Assembly: GCF_015477605.1 (NCBI RefSeq)
Contig: NZ_JADLQX010000004.1
Location: 284,154 to 348,153 of the forward strand
DNA from: Nocardia amamiensis
GTDB lineage: Bacteria > Actinomycetota > Actinomycetes > Mycobacteriales > Mycobacteriaceae
Length of the DNA stretch: 64,000 nt
Direction of reading: 5' to 3'
The notes below the pieces were generated by a model. It worked only from the letters and a program-made list of their open reading frames with translations, made no database searches and was not told where the DNA came from. Every line of letters starts with the position of its first letter. The stretch's first letter is position 1. The position numbers and the translations under genes are program-made. Of the stretch, positions 9,914 to 19,643 are shown piece after piece.

Positions 9914-10045
9914 ATTTTCTCCTTCGCCGGGTCCACACCCGGTTCATCGGTCAAACATGTTCTTGGCATCGAATTCGAGCAGCGGGCGAAGCTCGGGACG
10001 GCCCTCGGTTCAGCAGGCGCGACCCGTGACGCAGAACTCGGACTG

Positions 10046-10065
10046 ATAGTAAAGACTTCACAAAG
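10046..10065 (-). promoter_or_regulatory. Second copy of the phased repeat, upstream of the pseudogene
   Basis: ATAGTAAAG (10046-10054) and TTCACAAAG (10057-10065) sit 11 bases apart. The sequence AGTAAAGACTT is shared exactly with the tract at 9236-9246, in the same relation to the duplicated gene. Conservation in a copy whose coding part has decayed suggests the duplication is not very old or that the site is still used. Confidence 0.45.
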
Positions 10066-10250
10066 CACCTGCAAAGGTTTCCGGTCGCACTGATCACAAC
10101 TGCTACCAAAATGTGACCCGGGTCACACCTGAGAGCATAGGGCTGACGGAACGCAAATGGCCACCACTCGACCTCGGCGCCCATGGCCGCCGAAGGCCCG
10201 GAGAGAAGAGAGAAGACCGGGCATGCACTGCACCGGTCTCGCCAATCGAG

Positions 10251-10322
10251 TGGTCCCAGCTGGGATCGAACCAGCGACCTTCCGCGTGTGAGGCGGACGC
10301 TCTCCCGCTGAGCTATGAGACC
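10251..10322 (-). tRNA. tRNA-Val (CAC)
   Basis: Read on the minus strand the cloverleaf is complete: acceptor GGTCTCA paired with TGGGACC, D arm GCTC/GAGC, anticodon stem TCCGC/GCGGA with loop CTCACAC (anticodon CAC), T arm GCTGG/CCAGC around TTCGATC, discriminator A. No CCA is encoded. It is divergent from the Gly-Cys-Val cluster. Confidence 0.97.
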
Positions 10323-10683
10323 TGACCTGCGTCCGGTGGTGCGGGGATGCCCTCCGGACGAGACGAAACATTAGCACGCGCCACCGGCGGTTCACCAAAT
10401 CGCCACCGGGACAGGATGGGCTCGCGCGCGCAGACGAGCAGTCGGGAGATGCGCCGGCGCCGCACCGAAGACAGTCCCGCGCCGGAGACCGGGAGCCGGC
10501 CGGACCGACGATGGCATACAGAAACATCCCTTCCCCCACCAACCACATGAGCCACCGCAGTCACATCACGCAACGTTCTCGATTTACTGCGTTCTACCAG
10601 CGGATTTGTACCTTTCACCTGGCGTCGGCTAATGTTCTGTCTCGCACCACGGAGGCCGGAAACGAGCCGCCGGGATGCGAAAT
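10323..10683. other. Gene-free spacer between divergent tRNA genes
   Basis: No coding region is supported here; the open frames are short and lack family signals. It must hold the promoters of the divergent tRNA-Val (CAC) gene and the plus-strand tRNA cluster. Confidence 0.6.
10606..10635 (+). promoter_or_regulatory. Candidate promoter of the tRNA Gly-Cys-Val cluster
   Basis: TTGTAC (10606-10611) and TAATGT (10630-10635) are 18 bases apart and about 48 bases before tRNA-Gly, resembling a principal-sigma promoter. This is pattern recognition only. Confidence 0.4.
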
Positions 10684-10756
10684 GCGGATGTAGCGCAGCT
10701 GGTAGCGCATCACCTTGCCAAGGTGAGGGTCGCGGGTTCGAATCCCGTCATCCGCT
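10684..10756 (+). tRNA. tRNA-Gly (GCC)
   Basis: Acceptor GCGGATG pairs with CATCCGC, anticodon stem TCACC/GGTGA with loop TTGCCAA (anticodon GCC), T arm GCGGG/CCCGT around TTCGAAT, discriminator T, no encoded CCA. It is the first of three plus-strand tRNA genes. Confidence 0.97.
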
Positions 10757-10799
10757 CGAGAGGTAGGGCCAGGCAACATTACGCCGTCCCCCTTTGCGC

Positions 10800-10870
10800 G
10801 GTGGAGTGGCCGAGTGGTGAGGCAACGGCCTGCAAAGCCGTGCACACGGGTTCGATTCCCGTCTCCACCT
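10800..10870 (+). tRNA. tRNA-Cys (GCA)
   Basis: Acceptor GGTGGAG pairs with CTCCACC, anticodon stem ACGGC/GCCGT with loop CTGCAAA (anticodon GCA), T arm CGGG/CCCG, discriminator T as expected for tRNA-Cys. Only one base separates it from the next tRNA. Confidence 0.96.
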
Positions 10871-10871
10871 C

Positions 10872-10946
10872 GCGCGATTAGCTCAGCGGGAGAGCGCTTC
10901 CCTGACACGGAAGAGGTCACTGGTTCAATCCCAGTATCGCGCACCA
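10872..10946 (+). tRNA. tRNA-Val (GAC), CCA encoded
   Basis: Acceptor GCGCGAT pairs with ATCGCGC, D arm GCTC/GAGC, anticodon stem CTTCC/GGAAG with loop CTGACAC (anticodon GAC), T arm ACTGG/CCAGT around TTCAATC, discriminator A. Unlike the other tRNAs here the genome encodes the 3' CCA (10944-10946). Confidence 0.97.
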
Positions 10947-10961
10947 CCGAAATAGCAGGTC

Positions 10962-10988
10962 AGCCCCGGTTTTCGCCGGGGCTTTCCT
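10962..10988 (+). terminator. Rho-independent-like terminator of the tRNA cluster
   Basis: AGCCCCGG (10962-10969) and CCGGGGCT (10976-10983) form a perfect 8-bp stem with a 6-base loop, followed by a T-rich run, 16 bases after the last tRNA. Confidence 0.8.
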
Positions 10989-11151
10989 GTTTCCGCGCCG
11001 TCGGCGTGCTGCGCCGGCGCCCCGGCTCCGTCGAACAGAATCCGACGGTTCACCGGACGCACATCGAGTCCCGCCGCGGTGGAGGTCGGTTGTCGGTGGG
11101 TGGGGATACGCTGTGGCGCACAGTGCCGGAGCCGAGTCAGGGGGTTGTCGC

Positions 11152-12372
11152 GTGACGATCAGCGTGGCGGTCACGCCGGATGACGACGCTGATCCCGAGT
11201 CGCTCGACCTGCGCGACGACATCTCCTTCGAACTCGAAGAGGTCAACGAGGTGCTCGCCGAGTTGATCGCGTTGCAAGCCGATCGCAAGGCCAAGGACGG
11301 CGAACTGCTGACAGCTCGGCTCGGCATCAGCGGCGAGCGGCCGGAAACGCTGGCGCGCATCGGCGCCCGCTACGACCTGTCCCGCGACCGCGTGCGGCAA
11401 CTGCACACCAAAGCGGTGGGCCAGATGCTCCGGATGGCCCAGCAGTCCGGGCACCGCGCCGCGGCGGTGCTGGGCGCGCGCTATCCACTCGACGCGCGCG
11501 ACCGGCAGCTGGTGCGCGCGCTGCTGGTGGAGACGTACGCGACCGACACCGACATCGCCGCCACCGAACTGTCGTACTTGAAGCTGCGGCTGGCCGGGCA
11601 CGCGGCCGAGGACGCGAAGCGGATCGCCGGATTCGTCACCCAGCGCATCGCGGCCTGGCAGAAGAAGACCAACCGGCGCCTGGCCAAGCTGCAGGACGCG
11701 CAACCGCGGGCGACCAGTCAGCTGAATCCCTGGTTGGATCAGGTCGAGTGGCCCGGTCCCGGGTCCGCGGCCGCGATCCCCGGCGCCTCCGCGCGCACGG
11801 TGGACAGCGACGACGACGGGCGCGGGCGCTTCTACTTGGACAAGGTCGGCCGGGACGTGCCGTTCGACTCCGGCCTGGAAGCCAGGTTGCTGTGGATTCT
11901 CAACGCCAGCGATCTGGTCGAAACGTTCCGGGAACATCCAGCGGCGGTCATCTACGAGTTCGACGGCGCCGAGCGGTCGCACTATCCCAGCATCGTCGCC
12001 CGGCTGACCGACGGCCGAACTGTTCTCATCGACGTCGAGCCGCTCGGCCACCTCGGATTCCACGTCAACCGGATGAAGGCGGCCGCGAGCCGCGCGTACG
12101 CGCACGCCAACGGCTGGGGCTGGCTGGTCTGGACGGGCAGCCGTATCGGCGTCCCGGAACTGCGCACGCGCCGGGTCGAGGCGGCGAGCGAACAGATGCT
12201 GCGTGAGCTGGTCGAGCGCGGGCCGGTGCACTGGGCCGGGTTGCGCCAGGTGCGCGCGAAGACCGGCTTGGACCTGCTGGACTTCCTCACTCTGGTGCTG
12301 CGCAACGAATGGCGGTGGGATCGAGCACCCTTCCGGCTCAGCGCACCACCATCGCCGCAGCCAGGAACGTGA
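11152..12372 (+). CDS. Sigma-70 region-4-like protein with a TnsA-like nuclease-fold C-terminus
   Basis: 406 residues from GTG 11152, after an AGGGGG; the frame could extend to GTG 11113. Around residues 50-85 it has a sigma region-4-type helix-turn-helix (PETLARIGARYDLSRDRVRQL). From about 235 on it resembles a TnsA/PD-(D/E)xK endonuclease fold: FDSGLEARLLWILN, then HYPSIVARLTDGRTVLIDVEP, then AYAHANGWGWLVWTG. The expected catalytic D and K appear replaced (YPS for YPD, DVE for EVK), so it may bind but not cut DNA. It lies next to the tRNA cluster and its 3' end overlaps the convergent CoiA-like gene by 35 bases. Function unknown. Confidence 0.7.
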   Translation: MTISVAVTPDDDADPESLDLRDDISFELEEVNEVLAELIALQADRKAKDGELLTARLGISGERPETLARIGARYDLSRDRVRQLHTKAVGQMLRMAQQSGHRAAAVLGARYPLDARDRQLVRALLVETYATDTDIAATELSYLKLRLAGHAAEDAKRIAGFVTQRIAAWQKKTNRRLAKLQDAQPRATSQLNPWLDQVEWPGPGSAAAIPGASARTVDSDDDGRGRFYLDKVGRDVPFDSGLEARLLWILNASDLVETFREHPAAVIYEFDGAERSHYPSIVARLTDGRTVLIDVEPLGHLGFHVNRMKAAASRAYAHANGWGWLVWTGSRIGVPELRTRRVEAASEQMLRELVERGPVHWAGLRQVRAKTGLDLLDFLTLVLRNEWRWDRAPFRLSAPPSPQPGT

Positions 12373-13282
12373 CGATCAGCAGCATCGCGCAGACCGTGAT
12401 CAGCTGCCAGCGTTCGATGGACTGCTCGAGGTTGGCGATGGTGTTGCGCAGCGCTTTGTCCAGCCGGTCATGGTCGGCGAGCGTGCGCTGGGCGGCGGCC
12501 AAGTTATCGGCCTGATCCTGCGCCGCCGCCTCCGCGCGTTCCAGTCGCGTGGTGAGCTTCACCACGTGTTTCTGCTTGTCCCGCAAAGCCTTGCGGGCCA
12601 TTGCCAGCGTGGTGCGCTGATTGACCAGCTCTTGGCGCTGCCGGGCGATCACCGTTGCCTGCGTCCTCGTGTGGTGTTCCCAGTCGGTCACGGTGGCCCA
12701 GCCTCCTGTCCTCTCGTCCCGATAGCCCCAGACGAACTCCCCGCGCACCCAGCCCGCGATGAACTCGCGCAGCTCGACCGGCTCACGCCGTGGCGCCGCC
12801 ATCGCGTGCTCGGTGTCCAGCACACCGGTGACCGCGCGGTAATCGCAGGTGGCGGGAGCGAAGTCCGCGATGCCGAGCGCGTGCAGATACGGCACCCAGT
12901 AACCGGGCGGGCACAGCCAGAGCACGTCCGTGCAGCCGGCGGCGCGCAGCCGCGCGGTGTGCTCCTGCGCGAGTGCGCGCTCCAACGGCCCGCTGCGGAT
13001 CTCGATCGCGTACACACGATCGCCCTTGCGCCAGTAGACGTCCACGGGCAATGTTCCGATGCGCCGGTCCACTTCCGCCTCGTCGGCCCCGTAGGCCAGC
13101 AACCTGCCGCAGAGCCAGTACTTCAACCGCTGCATATCCCATTGCGCGGCGGAACAGTCCGGACACTCGCAGGCGTAGCCCTTCGACGGCCCGCGCACCC
13201 GGCCGGAGCCGTCCCCGATACCCAACTCGGCGAGCAGCGCTCGGCGCCCGCAGGCGATCTCCGCCCGCTGCTTCGTTCTCAC
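12338..13282 (-). CDS. Membrane-anchored CoiA-like protein with coiled coil (copy 1)
   Basis: 314 residues from GTG 13282 (AGGGAG upstream). Order of parts: a cysteine cluster CECPDC near residue 38; a CoiA-type PD-(D/E)xK-like block with PVDVYW (about 80) and YAIEIRSGPL (91-100), then CTDVLWLCPPGYW; a conserved linker GWATVTDWEHHTRTQA (194-209); a long coiled coil (about 210-285); and a C-terminal transmembrane helix (about 293-313). CoiA is a competence-associated nuclease-like family, but this layout is different. A second protein with the same layout and shared motifs is encoded at 57769-58905. Function unknown; a membrane-tethered nuclease is inference. Confidence 0.7.
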   Translation of the reverse strand: MRTKQRAEIACGRRALLAELGIGDGSGRVRGPSKGYACECPDCSAAQWDMQRLKYWLCGRLLAYGADEAEVDRRIGTLPVDVYWRKGDRVYAIEIRSGPLERALAQEHTARLRAAGCTDVLWLCPPGYWVPYLHALGIADFAPATCDYRAVTGVLDTEHAMAAPRREPVELREFIAGWVRGEFVWGYRDERTGGWATVTDWEHHTRTQATVIARQRQELVNQRTTLAMARKALRDKQKHVVKLTTRLERAEAAAQDQADNLAAAQRTLADHDRLDKALRNTIANLEQSIERWQLITVCAMLLIVTFLAAAMVVR

Positions 13283-13726
13283 GCGACCACTCCCTGCACG
13301 AACCACCGCAGGCCTGGCGACCCACGCCATAGATCAAGAGTGCGTCAGACTTGCCTACCTTGCCAGTCCCGTGTACCCCGCGCTCGGGTGCGCCACACTT
13401 GGGCTCATCGGCTCGGACCGGCGTTGGTACTCTGCGGCACAAGGGCTTTCATCATGCCATGCGGCCTCTCCGGCCATTCGGGGATCGCTGATCGACAGTT
13501 GCCGCCATCCGCGACGCGTCCGTTCGCGTCGGTCGGTGCGCTTCCGGACAAACCGGATCGGCGCGCACTCCGCGTGTGTGGACGTAACACGGTGGGCCTA
13601 CGCTGATTCGATCAGGTCAACAGATCGGCGTATCGCCGATTCTTCGCGAGCCGCGGATGTCCAACTGGGCGGATAGAATCGTCCGGCCGAGTGCGAGCTG
13701 GGCCGATACGGGGAAGTGGGTACTGC
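13283..13726. other. Gene-free divergent spacer
   Basis: 444 bases between the CoiA-like gene and the hypothetical at 13727, transcribed away from each other. I see no convincing reading frame, RNA or repeat; it presumably contains both promoters. Confidence 0.5.
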
Positions 13727-14761
13727 ATGGAGCACGGTCAGCAGACCGGCGAGTCGATCGGCGCGATGTTGTCGAGTATCGCGTCGACTCTCCGAGAGGT
13801 CAGCGAGAAGCTGGACGCGGTAGCGGCCCGGATCGACGGCACACCGGCCGTCCCCGACGAACAGACCATCGAGGCTCGATTGGCCGCACTGGAGGCATGG
13901 GCTTCCCAGGCCAGGAGGGATATTTCCGGCATCGACGCACGGGTGGGACAGCTGGAGTCCGGCGACTCCCCGGCCTCGAATGACCCGGCCGCGGCCGACC
14001 GCTCGGCCCTGGGGGGAGCGAGGCGGTCGAACGCACGCCAGCCGGAGCGCGAGGCCGGGGAACCGGCACCTGCTGCACGGAAGAGCGATTCCCGGGCACT
14101 CGCCGGTTCCCGAAATGGCTCGCGCTTACCGGAAATGCCCCGGAAACCGGTGCACGCCGCCCCGGAGCCGTACCTCTCTGCGCAGACGGGTTCCACCCCG
14201 CCCCGTGAACCCGTCATGACCGCACTGGAGCCGAAGGACACGTCCGGGCAGGACGTCACCCCGCCTGCGCCGCGCGAGCAGACATCGAACTTCACCGCTC
14301 CCCCCGCACAGGAGCTGGCCTCGCGATTCACCACACCGGTGTCGCGTGAACCCGCGTCCTTCACGGCGCCGACCGCGCGCTCCAGCGGGTCATCGGCCTC
14401 GTATTCGCAGCACGAAAACGCCGCGTACGAAAGCATTGTCGCGTCCCCCACCAGCGCCGATCCGGGTGCGGACCGCAGCGGTTCCCGGAACGGGGCGGCG
14501 CCCGATGCCCCCGTCGCGGGTCTCACCGGCGCACGCCACGCCACCGAGGAAGAGCGCACGCCGGTCGAGCACAACCACGTCGACAAGCTGCAGGCCATGC
14601 TCGACGAACTCAAGCGCACGGCGGCGGCGCCGCTCGGCCGCTCCGACATCTTCGGTCCGCCGGCGGGCGATTCGACCGCGAACGGATATCAGTCCGAACA
14701 CGGCGACGCGCATCGCAGGCCGACCGACTACCGGCTGTCCACTCCGCCTTCGACATCCTGA
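13727..14761 (+). CDS. Hypothetical protein, coiled-coil start and long disordered tail
   Basis: 344 residues from ATG 13727 (GGGGAAG upstream). Residues 1-90 are helical with a heptad pattern (SIASTLREVSEKLDAVAARI, then RLAALEAWASQARRDISGI). The rest is rich in Pro, Ala, Ser, Arg and Glu and looks disordered, apart from a short amphipathic segment VDKLQAMLDELKRTAAAPLG near residue 285. No signal peptide, membrane helix or known domain is seen. Its end overlaps the convergent LysR gene by 34 bases. I do not recognise it. Confidence 0.6.
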   Translation: MEHGQQTGESIGAMLSSIASTLREVSEKLDAVAARIDGTPAVPDEQTIEARLAALEAWASQARRDISGIDARVGQLESGDSPASNDPAAADRSALGGARRSNARQPEREAGEPAPAARKSDSRALAGSRNGSRLPEMPRKPVHAAPEPYLSAQTGSTPPREPVMTALEPKDTSGQDVTPPAPREQTSNFTAPPAQELASRFTTPVSREPASFTAPTARSSGSSASYSQHENAAYESIVASPTSADPGADRSGSRNGAAPDAPVAGLTGARHATEEERTPVEHNHVDKLQAMLDELKRTAAAPLGRSDIFGPPAGDSTANGYQSEHGDAHRRPTDYRLSTPPSTS

Positions 14762-15696
14762 GCGGTCTTGCTGCGCCGTTTCGGCGGATGTGCCGCGGCC
14801 GCCGAGCGCAGCAGGATTTCCTGGACGAGATCGCGAAGCCACCGGTGCCCACGCTCGGCGGTGTTGCGCGGATGCCAGGCCAGCCCGACGGCGATCTCCG
14901 GCAGCGGCAGCGGAATCTCGAACGCGCCCAATCCGATCGCGGGCAGTGTGGCGGCGCTCAGCAAGGCGGGGGCCGAGCAGACCAGATCGCTGCCACGCAG
15001 CGCGAAAAGGGCGCTGGTCAGCGTCGGGACGGTAGCCACGACACGCCGGGTACGGCCGTGCAGGGCGAGCCGGTCGTCGATCGGGCCGTGCGCGCGTCCG
15101 TCGCGTGAAATGGTCAGGTGCCGGGCGGCAGCGTATGCCGCGACGGTGACGCGGTCGGTGACCAAGGGATGGTCCGCGGCGGCCACCCCGATCACACGGT
15201 CGGCGAGCACTCGGCGCACCGTGGTCTCCGGGTCGGCGTGTTCGATCACGCCGACCTGGAGATCGACGCGTCCGTCGCGCAGCGCGGCGGTGCCATCGAG
15301 GGTGTCGGGCACGAAGCGCAGCGTCACGCCCGGCGCCTGTGCTCGCGCCGCGGCCAGCAGCGGCGCGGCGAGTTCGGTGACCACCAGGTCGCCGGCCTGT
15401 ATCGCGAAGGTCCGGCGCAGCGCCGCCGGATCGAGGTCGTCGCGCGCGGTGAGCAGCGCGCGCCCCTGTTCGACCAGAGTGCTGACTTCGTAGCGCAATT
15501 CCAGTGCGCGTGGTGTCGGTACCAGCGTGCGGCCCGCCCGCACGAGCAATGGATCATCGAGCACGGTACGCAGCCGAGCCAGCGTCCGGCTCATCGCGGG
15601 CGGCGAGGTGTGTAGGCGCTGTGCGGCGAGCGTGACGCTGTTGGTGTCCAGCAGCGCGTCGAGGGCGACGAGCAGGTTCATGTCCAGCGCTTCCAC
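14728..15696 (-). CDS. LysR-family transcriptional regulator
   Basis: About 322 residues. The N-terminal winged HTH is clear: MNLLVALDALLDTNSVTLAA, QRLHTSPPAMSRTLARLR and DDPLLVRAGR. An effector-binding periplasmic-protein-like domain follows. The start is GTG 15696 or the in-frame ATG 15681 (GGAAG upstream); the longer open frame to 15885 is not supported. The next gene upstream is a flavin monooxygenase in the same direction, followed by a P450, so it may respond to a substrate of those enzymes; this is inference. Confidence 0.88.
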   Translation of the reverse strand: MEALDMNLLVALDALLDTNSVTLAAQRLHTSPPAMSRTLARLRTVLDDPLLVRAGRTLVPTPRALELRYEVSTLVEQGRALLTARDDLDPAALRRTFAIQAGDLVVTELAAPLLAAARAQAPGVTLRFVPDTLDGTAALRDGRVDLQVGVIEHADPETTVRRVLADRVIGVAAADHPLVTDRVTVAAYAAARHLTISRDGRAHGPIDDRLALHGRTRRVVATVPTLTSALFALRGSDLVCSAPALLSAATLPAIGLGAFEIPLPLPEIAVGLAWHPRNTAERGHRWLRDLVQEILLRSAAAAHPPKRRSKTAQDVEGGVDSR

Positions 15697-15989
15697 CCCT
15701 GGATTATCGCCAAGGCAAGGACTGATCCTCGACATTGCCTGGCGGGGCAACCCCCTGTCATCGAGGACGCCGCGGATGCCCGTCCTCGATGTCTGGTTAC
15801 CCGGCCACCGGCCGTGCTCATCTTCCGGGCTACCGGAGTCACACCATTCCTGCACGGTGTGCACGCACGGCCGCGACATCACCATCGCCGAGCACGACGT
15901 CCGATGTCGGAGACACCCGGCTGAGTTGCGGCAGCAGCTTCACACCGCACTCAGCGGCCCGCCGCGTTCCAACCTCTGAGATCGGTCAC

Positions 15990-17549
15990 CTAGTGGCTGA
16001 CCCGGCCGCTGTCGCCCTCGTACGGAAGCAGTTCCGCATCGATCGGAGCCGAGGGCGGGATCGCGGGTCCGGCGCTGGGCTTTCGCCGGGTCGCGAGGCC
16101 GCGGTAGGACTCCGGTTTGATCCGGCGGAACCACTGACTCGCGCGGGTGCGCAGCGGCAGGCGGAACTTCAGGTCGGCGAGCATCTCGTCGAGGTTCTGG
16201 ATGGAGAACGGGATGACCGCGGTGCCGTGCGCGTGACGGCCGTGCGTGCGGTCCTCCATCCAGCGCAGCCGGGCGTCGATCTGCTCGTTCATCGTCTCGG
16301 CCGGTGGCAGGTTCAGCCGGCCGGTGAGCAGCGCGGCGGTCCAGTGCGCCGCGACTTCGGCGCCGACCGTGCTGATCAGCGATGAGTTGTAGCCCGCGAA
16401 CGTCAGATTGGGGACCTCCAGCGGCAGGATCTGCCGGTGCAGGCGGAAGTTGCCGTGCTCGTCGGTCAACCGGCGCTGCACGTACGGTGTCAGGAACGGG
16501 ACGCGCTGATGGAAACCGGTCGCGCACACGACGACATCGGCTTGCAGCACCTGGCCGGTGGACAGCCGCACCGCGGGCGCGGCCTTGGGCCCGCCACCCA
16601 GCTCGGTGATCGTCGTGTCGCGGTGCACCACGATGCGACCGCCCGCGACTTGCTCGAAGAAACCCTCGGTGGCGAGGCTGATGGTGCTGTCGGCGATATC
16701 CTCGAATCGACCGCTCGGCACCAAGCCGAGTTCGCGCAGGCGCAGGCGTTTGGTGGCCAGTTCCTGGAGCAGATCGAAATTGCTGATCCGCACCGATTCG
16801 CCCGGCCCGTCCAGGAACCGGTCCCCCCAGCCCGGACGCAGGTAGTGGAAGTGCGCCTCGCCGAAGCGGGTCAGCATCAGCCGTTCGTAGTCGATCACCC
16901 GGGCAGGCTTGCGCGGCATCTTCCAGAACACCCGCCGCGCCACCACCGAGGTGGATGCCGCGACCTCGCTCACCGCGGTGGCGATGTCGCAGGCGGACTT
17001 GCCGTAGCCCACCACGACGACCGACTTGCCCCGCACCGATTCCAGATCGAGGAACTCCGAGGAGTGGCACAGTCGGCCGCCCGCCGCGCGGAACCAGTCG
17101 GCGCCGCGGTAATCCGGCATCGCGGGTTCGCTGAACACGCCGTTGGCGATCACCAGATGGTCGCAGGAGGTCCGATGCACACCGCTCTCGTCGCGAATTT
17201 CCAGCAACCACCCGCTGTCCACCGGATCGGCGGCGACGACCTCGGTCCGCAAGCGCAGATGCTCGGTCAACCCGAAGTGCTCGGCGTAGGCGGCCAGGTA
17301 TGCCTGCATCTGCTGGCCGTCGAGAATGCGCGGGTAGTCCGCGGGCATCGGGAAGTCGGAGAAGTGATATGTCTCCTTGGAGTTCTGCGTCCGCAGCCCC
17401 GGGTATCGCCGGGTCGCGCTCCACACGCCACCGACATCGGGTGCGCGGTCGAAGACCTCGACCGAATAACCCTTTTGGTTCAGCACTTTCGCGCAGGCGA
17501 GACCTGCGATACCCGCACCAACGATCCCGATGCGGCTTCCGCTTGTCAT
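15990..17549 (-). CDS. FAD-dependent monooxygenase (FMO/Baeyer-Villiger type)
   Basis: 519 residues from ATG 17549. An FAD Rossmann motif GIVGAGIAGLACAKVL opens the protein, with EVFDRAPDVGGVW after it, and a second nucleotide-binding motif SVVVVGYGKSACDIA lies near residue 180 for NADPH. The segment AGGRLCHSSEFLD is a relaxed version of the FMO fingerprint. Such enzymes insert oxygen into small lipophilic substrates. It lies 58 bases after the P450 gene on the same strand, probably one oxidative catabolic or biosynthetic unit. The substrate is unknown. Confidence 0.88.
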   Translation of the reverse strand: MTSGSRIGIVGAGIAGLACAKVLNQKGYSVEVFDRAPDVGGVWSATRRYPGLRTQNSKETYHFSDFPMPADYPRILDGQQMQAYLAAYAEHFGLTEHLRLRTEVVAADPVDSGWLLEIRDESGVHRTSCDHLVIANGVFSEPAMPDYRGADWFRAAGGRLCHSSEFLDLESVRGKSVVVVGYGKSACDIATAVSEVAASTSVVARRVFWKMPRKPARVIDYERLMLTRFGEAHFHYLRPGWGDRFLDGPGESVRISNFDLLQELATKRLRLRELGLVPSGRFEDIADSTISLATEGFFEQVAGGRIVVHRDTTITELGGGPKAAPAVRLSTGQVLQADVVVCATGFHQRVPFLTPYVQRRLTDEHGNFRLHRQILPLEVPNLTFAGYNSSLISTVGAEVAAHWTAALLTGRLNLPPAETMNEQIDARLRWMEDRTHGRHAHGTAVIPFSIQNLDEMLADLKFRLPLRTRASQWFRRIKPESYRGLATRRKPSAGPAIPPSAPIDAELLPYEGDSGRVSH

Positions 17550-17607
17550 GCGCAGGAGACTACGTCGCCAGCGCCGCACAGCAAAGTCGGCCGAGTGAAA
17601 CCGCTCT

Positions 17608-18843
<1,236 letters not shown>

Positions 18844-19096
18844 GCGATCGGTTTCCCCTGCATTCGCGATGTCGGTGCGGCCCTTCGATGGTGACACCGG
18901 TCACCGCTGCGGGCCAGCCCTCGCGGCCGGGCCATCCGTACTATCGTCGTGGTCGATCGCCGTCGGCCGCGTGGACCTGTTCCGGCGTACGGCATCGCCG
19001 CCGTCCCACTCGATGTCGAGGCCCCCAGCGGGCTCCTTGCCCGTCTCGGTGATAGCTCTCATATGCCCGCCGCCGCATGTGTGCTCTGATGAAGGC

Positions 19097-19636
19097 ATGA
19101 GCAACCTCCCAGTCATCGTCGACCGGGCCGGGCTGTGGGACGCGGAGGCCCTCAGTGATGTTGCGGCCGCGACTTTTCCGCTCGCCTGTCCCCCGGACGC
19201 GACGCCCGATGACATCGAGATCTTCGTCACCGACGTGCTGTCGGGCGAACGTTTCGGCGAATACCTGAGCGATCCGGCGCGGATCGTGCTCAAGGCTCTC
19301 GCGGGCGACGAGATCGTGGGCTACGCGATGCTGGTGGCGGGAGATCCCGCGGACGCGGCGGTGGCCGACGCGGTCGGCCTGCGTCCGGCGGTCGAGATCA
19401 GCAAGATGTACGTGCTGCCGGGCCATCACGGCACCGGGGTGTCGACCGCGCTCATGCAGGCGGCGCTGGAGTGGGCGCGGGCCGAGGGCTATCCGGGGGT
19501 GTGGCTGGGCGTCAACCAGGAAAACGTCCGTGCGCAGCGCTTCTACGCCAAACACGGTTTCACCGTCGTCGGCACCAGGACGTTCACGGTCGGCAACCGG
19601 ACGCACCACGACCACGTGATGCGTCTGGTCTTCTAG
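19097..19636 (+). CDS. GNAT-family N-acetyltransferase
   Basis: 179 residues from ATG 19097. The acetyl-CoA-binding motif A appears as MYVLPGHHGTGVSTALMQAA and motif B as GVNQENVRAQRFYAKHGF, both standard for GNATs. The start fits a GAAGG just upstream; an upstream open frame is not coding-like. Substrate unknown. It is divergent from the P450 gene and converges on the hydrolase downstream. Confidence 0.9.
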   Translation: MSNLPVIVDRAGLWDAEALSDVAAATFPLACPPDATPDDIEIFVTDVLSGERFGEYLSDPARIVLKALAGDEIVGYAMLVAGDPADAAVADAVGLRPAVEISKMYVLPGHHGTGVSTALMQAALEWARAEGYPGVWLGVNQENVRAQRFYAKHGFTVVGTRTFTVGNRTHHDHVMRLVF

Positions 19637-19643
19637 GCCGGGC

